48,880 nucleotides of DNA from an uncultured Hyphomicrobiales bacterium (GCA_943908365.1 CALTTH010000034.1:1-48880), one strand, 5' to 3'; positions 8,555-18,100 are shown, counted from the first letter of the stretch. Notes: a model not told the origin generated them from the letters alone. Made by a program: numbers and translations.

Positions 8555-9865
8555 ATGGTCCAATCCTTGCAACTTGGCGGCGCAGCAAATGCCGAAGCGG
8601 AATCTCGCATCAAGCGGATCAACCGCCTGCCGATCATCGTGGTGATCGTTCTGGTCATCGCTTTCCTTGGCGTGATTTTCTATGGGCTCACTTCCCGCGG
8701 ACTCTACTTTGGCAATGACACCGGCCCAGAGACGAGTTCTGGCAATCCGGCATCGACCTTCGCCGACCAGATCAAGCGTGGTGTGACGGATGGCATCATC
8801 GGTGAGCCACAGCAGCAAACCACGTTTCAGCCGACATCTGTCGAGACGAAGCAGGCCGAGGAAAAGTCAAGCAATCCCTTCACGCCGCAACCGGGACAAA
8901 ACGAGGAACAGCAGCGCGGGCAGGATTTGGAAAACGAGGAGGTCTGGCGTGCACGGCTTGAACGCGAGCAGAGGGAGCAATATCTGCGTGAGCGGCATCG
9001 ACAACGCATGGCCCGGCTGCAGGCGAATGATGCGGCCTACGACGCACCGCTCGCGATAGATCGCAGCACGCTGGCGGCGCGGACGGACGAGACCACCAGA
9101 ACAACGACAAACACTTCGCCGTCGACAACCGCCGGCGCCAACTCAGATCTTTACGCCGCCGCGTTGCGGGCTGGTCTCGGCGGGCAGAATGTCGATCCGA
9201 ACGGGCAGAACTCCAAAGAGGACTTTTTCAACGCCGATCTCAAAGAACTCGGATATCTCCCCAATCGGGTCGTGCCTCAGCAATCACCGTATGAACTCAA
9301 GCGCGGTTCGGTCATTCCGGCGACGCTCATATCAGGCATCAATTCGGACCTTCCCGGTCGCATCACAGCCCAGGTAAGTCAGAATGTCTACGATAGCGCT
9401 ACAGGGCATCGCCTGCTGATCCCGCAAGGAGCGAAGCTCTTCGGGCGCTACGACAGCAAGGTGTCGTTCGGGCAAAGTCGCGTTCTCGTCGTCTGGACCG
9501 ATATCATCTTCCCTGATGGATCCACGCTACAGATTGGCGGGATGGCGGGCACGGACACGCAAGGGTACGGTGGCTTCCACGACAAGGTGAACAACCATTA
9601 TTGGAGGACGTTCGGCTCAGCGGCGCTGATCGCGCTGATTGGAACCGGGATCGATGCGTCAATACCCGAAAGTTCGACGCTTGCCACGCAGGATACGGCA
9701 TCAGATGCGGCAAGGCGGAATTTCGCGGAGAGCTTCGGTCGCCTCGCGGAGCAAACAATCAGTCGCAATTTCAATGTCCAGCCAACACTGAAGATTCGGC
9801 CCGGCTACAGGTTCAACGTTCTTGTAGATCAGGACATCATATTCCCAGGGACATACCGAACCTAG
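8555..9865 (+). CDS. trbI: TrbI, VirB10-type energy-sensing channel protein
   Basis: A 436-residue protein with a cytoplasmic tail, one transmembrane helix (about residues 25-45, LPIIVVIVLVIAFLGVIFYG) and a long charged periplasmic linker rich in Gln/Glu/Arg. The conserved VirB10/TrbI beta-barrel domain occupies about 225-436 (GSVIPATLISGINSDLPG, then a tail with LVDQDIIFPG). It links inner and outer membranes in the T4SS. This is the last gene of the trb operon. Unlike the usual compact arrangement it is followed by a convergent accessory gene instead of tra or rep functions. Confidence 0.95.
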   Translation: MVQSLQLGGAANAEAESRIKRINRLPIIVVIVLVIAFLGVIFYGLTSRGLYFGNDTGPETSSGNPASTFADQIKRGVTDGIIGEPQQQTTFQPTSVETKQAEEKSSNPFTPQPGQNEEQQRGQDLENEEVWRARLEREQREQYLRERHRQRMARLQANDAAYDAPLAIDRSTLAARTDETTRTTTNTSPSTTAGANSDLYAAALRAGLGGQNVDPNGQNSKEDFFNADLKELGYLPNRVVPQQSPYELKRGSVIPATLISGINSDLPGRITAQVSQNVYDSATGHRLLIPQGAKLFGRYDSKVSFGQSRVLVVWTDIIFPDGSTLQIGGMAGTDTQGYGGFHDKVNNHYWRTFGSAALIALIGTGIDASIPESSTLATQDTASDAARRNFAESFGRLAEQTISRNFNVQPTLKIRPGYRFNVLVDQDIIFPGTYRT

Positions 9866-10198
9866 ACTTCGACGGTCGGCAAGCCGTGCGTGGTCCATGG
9901 CCGGAAGTGGAAGGACCGTTCCCTTATGCGAGTTCAGACATTCACGGCGACTATCAAAATGCGCCGCGCCTCGGCAAGCGGCTGGACGCTTTAGCCGACC
10001 CGCTCCACGGCCAGCGTCGCCGCTGAAAACGACCTGATTAGCGTCTTCACAAAACCGTTGGGTCGAGCAAAACGTCCCAAACGCTGCGCTCAAGGATCAC
10101 CTATCGACAATCAGTAAATCAAGAGCCGAAGCGTTCGCTGATTTTAGGGGCGGGCGAACGGGTCGGTGGTTCGAATCCTGTCAAGGCGATCGATGATT
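9866..10198. other. Spacer between convergent trbI and fic; tRNA-like 3' fragment
   Basis: No convincing gene is visible in these 330 bases. Near 10158-10184 the sequence GGTTCGAATCCTGTC, preceded by GGGTCG, resembles the T-arm of a proline-type tRNA, but the T-stem is imperfect and no full cloverleaf is present. A 7-bp inverted repeat CGTTCGC/GCGAACG lies at 10132-10138 and 10154-10160. TGATTTTAG occurs twice, at 10139-10147 and 10194-10202. The arrangement could be a relic of an integration site at the edge of the accessory block. This is a weak suggestion. Confidence 0.35.
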
Positions 10199-11737
10199 TT
10201 AGAGTTCCTTACTCATCGACCAAGAGGTGCGCTCGGCGATGAATTCCGCGAACGGTTTGACGTTCATATGGACGCTCGCCTGTTCGAGGCCGGCCAAATA
10301 AGTTGACCGATCCTCAACCCTAACCACTGCCCATGGAAAACCACCCGAGGCGAACATGGCATTCATCAGGAAGCGCGCCATCCGTCCGTTGCCGTCAGGA
10401 TAGGGATGAACATAGCCTATCAACCAATGGCCAAGGACTGCCCTAACCGCCGGCTCGCTTTCCTTCTCCAGTAGATCGAACAGGGTCTCCATTCCATCCG
10501 GAACTGCTTCGGAACGCGGTGGTACATGCCATGATCCGCGGAGATATACAGGGTGGTTTCGATAGCCCGCGAGGGCGCTGGGTTTCAGGATACCTGCGGC
10601 TACGGAGGGACCGAACAGTTCGCGGTACCAATCCCTATGTTGCTTACGGATAACGGCTCCAGCCGGTGCACCGCGGAGAATCTCCGCAACAGATTCTTTC
10701 ACGCTCTGAAATGCCTGCCAATAACCGCGTGCTGCCAGGGCGTCCCGGTTTTGCCTATCCTGCTGATCCACATCCGGATCCCACGTACCAGCGCGCACGC
10801 GATCAATGAGTTCCGGAGTAACGCTGTACCCTTCGATCGAAAGTGAATGGTATGCGTCGTTCTTGTATATGTCCTCGACCGATTTCATGAAAGCGACGGT
10901 GTCCGAGGGAAGTCCGGGTGCAGCAGGAAAAACATCGAGGACCGCCTGACGCTGGCTTTCCCATATAGCATTGAGACGCGCCACAATGGGAGATCCACCG
11001 ACAGCTAAGGTGGATACTCGCTGGTTTTGATCGAACGGGTCGGTCTCTCTAACGTCGTACATCGCGCCTTTCATCGTTTTCAAGATATCGTCGGCGAACT
11101 CGCCTTTTCCTATGCGCCGAAACGCCCCGGCCAGACGGCCTGCCACGGCCGAATGCCCTCCGTCGAGTAATCGACCGAGGACACCCGACACATCGCGCAT
11201 GGAGTTCAGCACGATCTGGGCTTCGATAGGTGATCTTTTGAAAAACGCTTCAGCAACTTTTACCAGGGCGGCGTCCGCAGTATAGAACCTCAATCCGTTT
11301 TTCTCGACAAGATCCTCGCGCGGTGGCATTTGCTTGGTCTTGAGATCGTAGATGGATGTGCCAAAAAGCAGTGATAAATTGTTGCCCATTGCCTTTGGGC
11401 TGTTGACAATCACCTGGGGCGGAATCGCAGTTGCTTCTGCGTGGAGTAGCATCGATTGTTCCGGTGACAGATGCCATTCCCGTCCAAAGCGGTCGTTGCA
11501 GTAGAGGGAGCAGAACTCCCAGAATGAAGCGTACCAAAGGGTTGTGTCGCCGTCTTGGGACTGGGGTCCCGTTGACATTTGCCATCCGCGGATGACTTCT
11601 TGGAGAAATCCGCTCCGTGTAAGGCGCTCTCGGTGTAGTCGGCTGAACTGGTCGGACTTGAATATTCGACGCCCGCCATCCTGCAATGTTTTGAGGGCTT
11701 GCAGGGCGTCAGCCAACTTTTCATTTGGTGTAGCCAT
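10199..11737 (-). CDS. Fic-domain protein with N-terminal winged-helix/AbiEi-like region
   Basis: 512 residues from the ATG at 11737; a further in-frame ATG at 11791 would add 18. The C-terminal part has the Fic catalytic motif HPYPDGNGRM at about 444-453, whose His is the AMPylation base. An inhibitory motif SLSIEG at about 298-303 fits the (S/T)xxxE(G/N) pattern placed N-terminal to the core, so this is a class II Fic enzyme that should be self-inhibited. The first 200 or so residues (including RSGFLQEVIRGW) look like the winged-helix antitoxin region seen in AbiEi-type proteins; this part is from memory and less sure. The gene runs against its neighbours, has a 24-bp tandem repeat upstream, and could be an autoregulated toxin-like or regulatory module. 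Targets unknown. Confidence 0.85.
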   Translation of the reverse strand: MATPNEKLADALQALKTLQDGGRRIFKSDQFSRLHRERLTRSGFLQEVIRGWQMSTGPQSQDGDTTLWYASFWEFCSLYCNDRFGREWHLSPEQSMLLHAEATAIPPQVIVNSPKAMGNNLSLLFGTSIYDLKTKQMPPREDLVEKNGLRFYTADAALVKVAEAFFKRSPIEAQIVLNSMRDVSGVLGRLLDGGHSAVAGRLAGAFRRIGKGEFADDILKTMKGAMYDVRETDPFDQNQRVSTLAVGGSPIVARLNAIWESQRQAVLDVFPAAPGLPSDTVAFMKSVEDIYKNDAYHSLSIEGYSVTPELIDRVRAGTWDPDVDQQDRQNRDALAARGYWQAFQSVKESVAEILRGAPAGAVIRKQHRDWYRELFGPSVAAGILKPSALAGYRNHPVYLRGSWHVPPRSEAVPDGMETLFDLLEKESEPAVRAVLGHWLIGYVHPYPDGNGRMARFLMNAMFASGGFPWAVVRVEDRSTYLAGLEQASVHMNVKPFAEFIAERTSWSMSKEL

Positions 11738-11813
11738 TTTGGTTCTCACGACCTCGGTGTTCTTGCGCGAACTCACAATGCCGCGTCTCATAAGGCAATG
11801 CCTGCATCATTGC

Positions 11814-11957
11814 ACGTTTTTGATGTCGTTTATATGCGCGTTTTGAACGTCGATTCAATACACGTTCAAGGTGATGATTTAATAAACGTTTTTGATGATG
11901 AGTCATAACACGTCTTTGGTGTCGTGACTCATCACAGCATTTCGTGTCGAGCTAAGC
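11814..11957. repeat. 24-bp tandem repeat, five clear copies plus a degenerate sixth, upstream of fic
   Basis: Units begin at 11814, 11838, 11862, 11886 and 11910, exactly 24 bases apart, with a weaker one at 11934. The shared core is ACGTTTTTGATG with variation, followed by a less conserved AT-rich half. The array lies 77 bases before the preferred fic start at 11737 and is clearly more AT-rich than its surroundings. On the minus strand the period equals eight codons and reads as a KR-ending octapeptide repeat in one frame (11721-11906). That frame is out of register with fic and has no good ribosome-binding site. Iteron-like protein-binding sites are the simpler explanation. Confidence 0.8.
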
Positions 11958-11993
11958 AGCCTGCATCAAGATGCAAAGGTGAGTTGGTGGTGA

Positions 11994-12260
11994 TTGGATT
12001 CTTACGGCAGGATCGAACATCGGCGAGCTATCCGCCGCCGTTGGCGGGCAGATGCTAGGCGGCTTGCCGCAACGGACCCGGTTGGTGCCTATTACGAGGC
12101 GCAGCGAAGAGCCGCCCGCAGCCGAGCGCAAGGTAATGTCGGTGAATACTGGCATTGGGCCAAGGTTGCCAGCGAAGTCGCCCGCATCGAACCGCATGCC
12201 GAGATGGACTTCGAGGTCGTCAAGGCGATTGCCGATCAGGAAAGCGCCGGTCGCCGCTAA
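11994..12260 (+). CDS. Small hypothetical protein (88 aa)
   Basis: Not recognised. The frame from TTG at 11994 to TAA at 12260 encodes a charged helical protein with WHWAKVASEVARIEPHAEMD near the C-terminus and an Arg-rich N-terminus. Codon use in the last 60 residues looks like that of the neighbouring genes. AGGTGAG lies about 12 bases before the TTG, but the true start is unclear because no ATG occurs early in the frame. The antisense 155-residue frame at 11952-12419 looks like a shadow. It could also be the remnant of a longer gene whose 5' end was lost to the repeat array. Confidence 0.4.
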   Translation: MDSYGRIEHRRAIRRRWRADARRLAATDPVGAYYEAQRRAARSRAQGNVGEYWHWAKVASEVARIEPHAEMDFEVVKAIADQESAGRR

Positions 12261-12543
12261 ACACCTGCACTGTGCGTGGCGGAAATAATGTCGAGTTGAC
12301 GCTGTACCTGTGGTGCAGGTGAACGACCCGTGCCGGAAAACCGCCTGGCCCTCCGAAGCAAACCAATCCCGCTCTTCATCGATGGCGTCCTGGACCAGGT
12401 CCGGATCTCCGTCGATCAACCCGTTGAGGGTCCGCTAGCAAGCTGCGGCCGCTTGGCTTCGCCTTCGCGGTGATCGCGACCGTCCCCGGTCCTTCGAGGA
12501 GCCATCGAGCGGGATCGGCCCGCTCCGGACGGAGGTTTCTCAC
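12261..12543 (+). promoter_or_regulatory. Leader with hairpin GAGCGGG-atcgg-CCCGCTC before the 12544 gene
   Basis: There is no gene in this 280-base spacer. A perfect 7-bp hairpin with a five-base loop lies at 12507-12525, ending 18 bases before the ATG at 12544, with ACGGAGG between. A near-identical GAGCGG...CCGCTCCG hairpin stands before the ParB-like gene at 21764-21781. The shared architecture suggests a regulatory leader of the accessory block. Confidence 0.45.
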
Positions 12544-12726
12544 ATGGCACGGGATCTTGCACTCGCTCAACGCCACGCATTCGCACTTGCCCGCACCCTC
12601 ATGGTGCCGGTCACGCTCTTCAGGTCCGGAAACGAGTTCGGCGTTCTTCCGAGCGACGAACTCGATGACGGCGAGGTCGAGACCATCGCCGAATTCGATC
12701 CCTTCGAATACGGGCCGGCTCATTGA
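12544..12726 (+). CDS. Small acidic hypothetical protein (60 aa)
   Basis: A 60-residue protein beginning MARDLALAQRHAFAL, with VTLFRSGNEFGVLPSDELDD in the middle and an acidic C-terminus (AEFDPFEYGPAH). The ribosome-binding site CGGAGG sits 9 bases before the ATG. Codon use is typical of the plasmid. I do not recognise a domain. The layout, a short helix followed by a predicted beta segment, is compatible with a small binding protein. It stands alone after a structured leader, upstream of the TOPRIM gene. Confidence 0.6.
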   Translation: MARDLALAQRHAFALARTLMVPVTLFRSGNEFGVLPSDELDDGEVETIAEFDPFEYGPAH

Positions 12727-12944
12727 GCCGGCCTTCCCCTTTTCAGGTGCCGCTTGCGAGCGGCAGGCGGCAAGGGAAGCTTCGCCGCAGCTGGCACGGC
12801 CGCAGGTGCCGAGGTGTAGATCTGCTGGTTGCCAGCCGCGCCCTTGCCTCCTTTGCTCTTCGCGGACCGCCGGAAACGATCCCGCAAACTGCGGGAAATG
12901 AAGAATCCGGAAAGAAAGGCGGACGCGAGGGCGCCGGCAGGATA

Positions 12945-13904
12945 ATGGAGAAAAACGAACTTGAAGAAATGCGGGACCGTGTTCCTTGCACAGTCGTGCT
13001 TGAGCAGGCCGGCTTTGCGGTCGACGTGAAAGAAAGCACGCGCAAAGCGGTCAAGTATCGACGCGGGGCCGAGATCGTCATCGTCATCCACGAGGGGCGG
13101 GGATGGTTCGATCCCCTGTCCGACGCGAAGGGCGACGTCTTCAGCCTTGTCGAGTGCCTCGACCACGTACCCTTCGTCGAGGCTCTGCACCGCATCGCAT
13201 CATTGGTCGGCTTTGTCTCGAAAGAGCCGGTCTGGACCCCTCCCACTCGCGATTCCACACCGCACGGTTCCATTCCGGAACGATGGGAACAGCGCCGCAA
13301 ACCGTGGCGGGGATCGATGACGTGGCGCTATCTGCGCGAGGAAAGATATCTGTCGGAGGCCATCATCCGCGGTGCCATCCGTCACAACGTCCTGCGGGAA
13401 GGTCCCTACGGCAGCATGTGGGCCGCCCATGTCGATGCCGATGGCGGTGTCACCGGCTGGGAGGAGCGCGGCCCCGAATGGCGTGGATTCTCGACCGGAG
13501 GGTCGAAGGTGCTCTTCCGTCTCGGTTCTCTCGATGCTCCGCGTCTGTGCGTCACCGAGGCGGCGATCGACGCCATGAGCCTGGCCGCGTTCGAAGGAAT
13601 GCGAGAGGGAAGCCTCTATCTCAGCACAGGCGGGGGATGGTCGCCGACGACAGAAGCCGCGGTTCGCGTGCTCGCCGCGCGCCCCGGCGCGCAGCTCGTC
13701 GCCGCCACGGATGCCAACAGTCAGGGCGAGGCCTTTGCCGGCCGCCTGCGCGATATCGCAGAAGATGCCGGCTGCGACTGGTTCCGCCTGACGCCGCCGG
13801 CTGAGGACTGGAACGACGCATTGCAGGAGAGAAAAGGAGAAGAAAAGGAAAGAAGGGTGGGTAGGGGAGGCCTGCCGCATGCCCGCCGGCCGCGTCAAGG
13901 GTGA
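12945..13904 (+). CDS. TOPRIM-domain protein (DUF3991/Toprim_2 type)
   Basis: 319 residues from the ATG at 12945. The N-terminal region (about 1-90: VPCTVVLEQAGF..., GDVFSLVECLDHVPFVEAL) resembles the small primase-like fold of DUF3991 proteins. The C-terminal part is a TOPRIM fold, with the conserved Glu in VTEAAIDAMSL near residue 204 and the acidic pair region ATDANSQGE near 254. Such plasmid proteins are thought to act on nucleic acids in primase- or nuclease-like ways. The actual reaction is not known. The frame is open upstream to 12723, but the ATG at 12945 matches the family start. A long hairpin overlaps its 3' end. Confidence 0.78.
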   Translation: MEKNELEEMRDRVPCTVVLEQAGFAVDVKESTRKAVKYRRGAEIVIVIHEGRGWFDPLSDAKGDVFSLVECLDHVPFVEALHRIASLVGFVSKEPVWTPPTRDSTPHGSIPERWEQRRKPWRGSMTWRYLREERYLSEAIIRGAIRHNVLREGPYGSMWAAHVDADGGVTGWEERGPEWRGFSTGGSKVLFRLGSLDAPRLCVTEAAIDAMSLAAFEGMREGSLYLSTGGGWSPTTEAAVRVLAARPGAQLVAATDANSQGEAFAGRLRDIAEDAGCDWFRLTPPAEDWNDALQERKGEEKERRVGRGGLPHARRPRQG

Positions 13905-13934
13905 AGCTTCGCCCGGCTGAAGCCGGCCCTTGAC
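13894..13934 (+). terminator. Hairpin at the 3' end of the TOPRIM gene
   Basis: GTCAAGGG (13894-13901) pairs with CCCTTGAC (13927-13934), enclosing an inner perfect hairpin CCGGC-tgaa-GCCGG (13913-13926). No T-run follows, so this may be a mRNA-end structure and not a classical intrinsic terminator. The gene stop is inside the 5' arm. Confidence 0.5.
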
Positions 13935-13975
13935 CCGACCGGACGGAGAGGCGGCCGCGGGGGAGGGGTCAGGAA

Positions 13976-14042
13976 GGGCTGAAGAGAAGATGGAGTCATC
14001 GCAACGATGAGCCGCGCTTCAGCCCGACGAGGCTGAAAGGAG
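13976..14042 (+). promoter_or_regulatory. Leader of the DUF1419 gene with two mutually exclusive hairpins
   Basis: GGGCTGAAG at 13976-13984 can pair perfectly with CTTCAGCCC at 14017-14025. Alternatively TTCAGCC at 14018-14024 pairs perfectly with GGCTGAA at 14031-14037. The second hairpin abuts the AAAGGAG ribosome-binding site for the ATG at 14050. The two folds cannot coexist, which is the layout of a translational switch. No ligand or trigger is visible. Confidence 0.5.
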
Positions 14043-14049
14043 CCCGCTC

Positions 14050-14652
14050 ATGAACCTCTCTCCCATCCGTAAAGTCTATCAGGGCATCGCCGATCGCCGC
14101 CAGATGTTCCGCATGTTCGACCGTCATGCGCAGCGCCCGAACCGATGGGAGTGCGACGACAGTGCGCTTTATCGCGGCGAATGGTTCGAGATCGGGGAGG
14201 CTTGCCACGATTACATGTTCGAGATCCTGCCGCCCCTCTGGATGCGGGGTGAGATGTTCGCCATGCGCGAATTCCTCACCGGCTCGATCACCAGCATCTT
14301 TTTCACGCTGTCGATCGACGGGCGAATCCGGCACTTCCACGGTTATTGCGACCTCGCCGACAAGGGCTCGCCCCAGCGCATGCGCACGGCGATCATCGAG
14401 CGTGAATCCCGTCCTGTCCGGGCGATGACGCGCGAGGAGCGTCTGGAGCACATCTGGAGCAGCACGGCTGACGACTATCGCGGCTATGCCGGCGAGCGTT
14501 GGCCAGAGGATGATCGTGGCAAGCGCACGGTGATGTTCTTCGCCAGACCAGGCGGCACCACGCTCAAGGTGCTGGAGGATCTGACCGACGCGGAGGTCGC
14601 GGCGAAGCTGCCAGTCCATCTGCGTTACCTGCCCGACGCGATCGCAGCGTGA
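14050..14652 (+). CDS. DUF1419-family protein
   Basis: A 200-residue protein beginning MNLSPIRKVYQGIADRR, with WFEIGEACHDYMFEILPPLW and MREFLTGSITSIFF in the middle. This matches the DUF1419 family, found mainly on rhizobial plasmids, from memory. No catalytic motif or membrane segment is evident and the function is unknown. ATG at 14050 has a strong AAAGGAG 7 bases upstream. It is followed closely by a DUF3085 gene, which starts 12 bases downstream, so the pair probably forms one unit. The leader before it has competing hairpins. Confidence 0.75.
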   Translation: MNLSPIRKVYQGIADRRQMFRMFDRHAQRPNRWECDDSALYRGEWFEIGEACHDYMFEILPPLWMRGEMFAMREFLTGSITSIFFTLSIDGRIRHFHGYCDLADKGSPQRMRTAIIERESRPVRAMTREERLEHIWSSTADDYRGYAGERWPEDDRGKRTVMFFARPGGTTLKVLEDLTDAEVAAKLPVHLRYLPDAIAA

Positions 14653-14663
14653 GGGAGAGCGGC

Positions 14664-15062
14664 ATGTTCACCTTCTCCCTCACCGACATCGGCGCTGTGC
14701 TCGCCCGCGGTCGGGCCGACGCGGCCGCAAACGGCGGATTTCGCCTTCCGTATCAGGGAATATCCCCTGAAGCCGAGGCCAGAGCCGGCCTGTGGCTGGT
14801 CGGTGACGAGAGCGTATATGTTCTCTCGAACGGGCAACTCGCCGAGGGACAGCGTCCGCTCGTCATCTATGCCGAGGAGTGCGATCCGAAGACCAATCCG
14901 GATTACTGGCATTACAAGCGACGATATTTCGGGGGCGATGACGGGGTCGAATTCATCGACGCCGTCGAACTCGAAAAGCTCGTCCCGGCTCAGCCCGACG
15001 CGACGCATCTGCGGATCGTGATGGACGACACGTCCATATCCATCAGCCTGATCCGCCGCTGA
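14664..15062 (+). CDS. DUF3085-family protein
   Basis: 132 residues from the ATG at 14664 (a GTG at 14649, overlapping the preceding stop, would add five). GGGAGAGCGGC stands before the ATG. The sequence has PYQGISPEAEARAGLWLVGDE and NPDYWHYKRRYFGGDDGVEF, which I associate with DUF3085, a family of unknown function on alphaproteobacterial plasmids. No catalytic signature is visible. It is likely co-transcribed with the DUF1419 gene. A short GCGGC-gctt-GCCGC hairpin follows the stop near 15064-15077. Confidence 0.65.
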   Translation: MFTFSLTDIGAVLARGRADAAANGGFRLPYQGISPEAEARAGLWLVGDESVYVLSNGQLAEGQRPLVIYAEECDPKTNPDYWHYKRRYFGGDDGVEFIDAVELEKLVPAQPDATHLRIVMDDTSISISLIRR

Positions 15063-15167
15063 CGCGGCGCTTGCCGCACCCTTCCAACAACTTTGCGACC
15101 GCCCCGCCCAGAGGCTCATCTCCAGCGGAACGATGGCGCTCGCCCCTTTTCCAAGGAGAGCATTTTC

Positions 15168-18100
15168 ATGCCCAACGATCCTTTTTCACTTGATCCTTCT
15201 GGCACCCTCGACATGTTCGGGAACACAGCCCTGTCGTCGGGGGTCGGCCTTGGCGTCACGGCCTTCGGTGATTTTGCGCCCGAGACGGCCCCCGAACCTG
15301 CGAATGACGACGATCCCGATCCGACGCCGCCGGCGCCCGCACCGGCGCTGCCGATCGCGCTGCCCCAGAGGTCAGCACCACGCCGGCAGGGCGATCGTGC
15401 GAACTTCTACCTCGATGACGGCGAGGATCGCGGCCTTGCTGCGTCGTGGAAAGAGCGCGCGAGATTGAGTGTGGCGGCCATTTTGACCGCGAACGAGATC
15501 GAGCGGCACAACATTCCGGTCACGCGCGAGCATCAGCAGCGGTTGATCCGCTTCACCGGCTTCGGCGCCTCCGAACTGGCGAACGGCATGTTCCGCCGTC
15601 CGGGCGAGGTGGATTTTCGGGAGGGCTGGGACGATCTCGGCTCGTCGCTCGAAAGTGCGGTCTCGGAGAGCGACTATTCCAGCCTGTCGCGTTGCACGCA
15701 GTATGCGCATTTCACGCCGGAGTTCATCATCCGGGCGATCTGGTCAGGATTGCAGCGCATGGGCTGGCGCGGTGGTCGCGTGCTGGAACCCGGCATCGGC
15801 ACGGGCCTGTTTCCAGCGCTGATGCCGAAGGCGTATCGCGACAGCAGCTATGTCACCGGCGTCGAGCTCGATCCGGTGACAGTGCGGATCGTCAAGCTCC
15901 TGCAGCCGAAGGCCCGGATCATCGAAGGGGATTTCGCGCGCACCGATCTCTCGCCGATCTACGATCTCGCCATTGGCAATCCACCGTTTTCCGATCGTAC
16001 CGTGCGTTCGGACCGGCAATATCGGTCACTTGGTCTCAGACTGCACGACTACTTCATCGCGAGGTCCATTGATCTGCTGAAGCCCGGCGCCTTCGCGGCC
16101 TTCGTCACCAGTTCCGGCACGATGGACAAGGCGGATGCGACAGCCCGCGAGCATATCGCCAGATCGGCCGACCTGATCGCGGCCATTCGTCTGCCCGAAG
16201 GCAGCTTCCGCCGCGATGCCGGCACGGACGCCGTCGTTGACATCCTGTTCTTCCGCAAGCGCAAGGCTGGAGAAGCTGAGGGCGACCAGACCTGGCTCGA
16301 CGTGGATGAAGTCCGCCCTGCAACAGAAGACGAAGGCGCTATCCGCGTCAATCGCTGGTTTGCGAAGCATCCGGATTTCGTGCTCGGTGACCACGCGCTG
16401 ACGGCCGGTCCGTTCGGCGAGACCTATACGTGCCGTGGTCGCGCTGGCGTCGATCTCGAAGCGGCGCTGAATGCCGCCATTTCTCTCCTCCCGGAAGATC
16501 GTTACGACGGCGAGTCGACCGAAATCGACATCGACCTGGAGGACGAGCTTGGCGAGATCGTCGATCTCCGCCCCAGGGACGAGAAGGTCCGCGAGGGCAG
16601 CTTCTTCATCGACGCCAGGCACGGCCTGATGCAGATGGTCGACGGCTCTCCGGTCGAGATCAAGGTCCGCAAGGGCCGCTCCGCGGAAGGCATTCCGGAA
16701 AAGCATGTCCGTATCATCCGAAAGCTGATCCCGGTCCGGGATGCCGTGCGGGAGGTGCTGAAGGCCCAGGAACAGGACCACCCGTGGAAGGATCTTCAGG
16801 TGCGCCTGCGTATCGCCTGGTCCTCGTTCGTCCGTGATTTCGGCCCGATCAATCACACCACGGTTTCGATCTCGGAGGATACCGAGACTGGCGAGGTGCG
16901 GGAGACCCATCGGCAGCCGAACCTTCAGCCCTTCCGTGACGATCCCGATTGCTGGTTGGTCGCCTCCATCGAGGATTATGATCTCGAAACCGATACCGCC
17001 CGTCCCGGTCCGATCTTCTCCGAAAGGGTGATCTCACCTCCCGCGGCCCCGGTGATCACGTCCGCGGCGGATGCGCTCGCCGTGGTGCTCAACGAGTGCG
17101 GCCGCGTCGATATCGACCATATCGCCGAACTCCTGCACCGCGACTCCGAGGCGGTGATTGCCGAACTCGGTGATGCCATCTTCCGCGATCCGACCGACAG
17201 TTCGTGGCAGACCTCGGACGCCTATCTCTCCGGTCCGGTCCGCACCAAGCTTGCGGCGGCGGAGGCTGCCGCTGCGCTTGATCCCGTCTTCCAGCGTAAT
17301 GTCGTGGCACTCAGGCAAGTCCAGCCCGCCGATCTGCGTCCGTCGGATATTACCGCTCGGCTCGGGGCGCCCTGGATTCCGGCCTCCGACGTTGTGACCT
17401 TCGTCAAGGAAACGATGGGTGCCGAGATCAGGATCCACCATATGCCCGAGCTTGGTTCATGGACGGTCGAGGCTCGTCAGCTTGGTTACAGCGCCGCCGG
17501 CACATCGGAATGGGGGACCAGCCGCCGCCATGCCGGCGAACTATTGGCGGATGCGCTGAACAGCCGCGTGCCGCAGATATTCGACACCTTGAAGGACGCC
17601 GATGGAGAGCGGCGGGTGCTGAATGTCGTCGACACGGAAGCCGCCCGTGACAAACTTCAGCGGATGAAGGAGGCGTTCCAGAATTGGGTCTGGTCAGACC
17701 CGGATCGCACCGACCGGTTGGCGCGGGTCTATAATGACCGCTTCAACAACATCGCGCCGCGCAAATTCGACGGCTCCCATCTGAATTTACCCGGCGCCTC
17801 TGGCGCCTTCGTTCTTTATGGGCATCAGAAACGCGGCATCTGGCGGATCATCTCCTCCGGCTCCACCTATCTCGCCCATGCCGTGGGTGCCGGCAAGACG
17901 ATGACCATGGCAGCCGCCATCATGGAGCAGCGGAGGTTGGGCCTGATCGCCAAGGCGATGCTGGTCGTTCCCGGCCACTGCCTCGCACAGGCGGCACGCG
18001 AGTTCCTGGCGCTCTATCCCTCGGCGAACATCCTCGTCGCCGATGAGACCAACTTCACCAAAGACAAGCGTCAACGTTTCCTGTCGCGGGCTGCGACGGC

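Noticed and set aside
10132..10184. An intact tRNA gene
   Set aside because: Only a T-arm-like stretch is seen; the T-stem is imperfect and no acceptor, D or anticodon arms can be drawn.
11721..11906. A minus-strand frame with an octapeptide repeat (units ending KR) from the 24-bp array
   Set aside because: The period of 24 makes any frame repetitive. There is no ribosome-binding site, it is out of frame with fic, and the tail is an off-frame read of the fic 5' end.
11814..11957. CRISPR array
   Set aside because: The repeats are contiguous with no spacers, the units vary and no cas genes are present.
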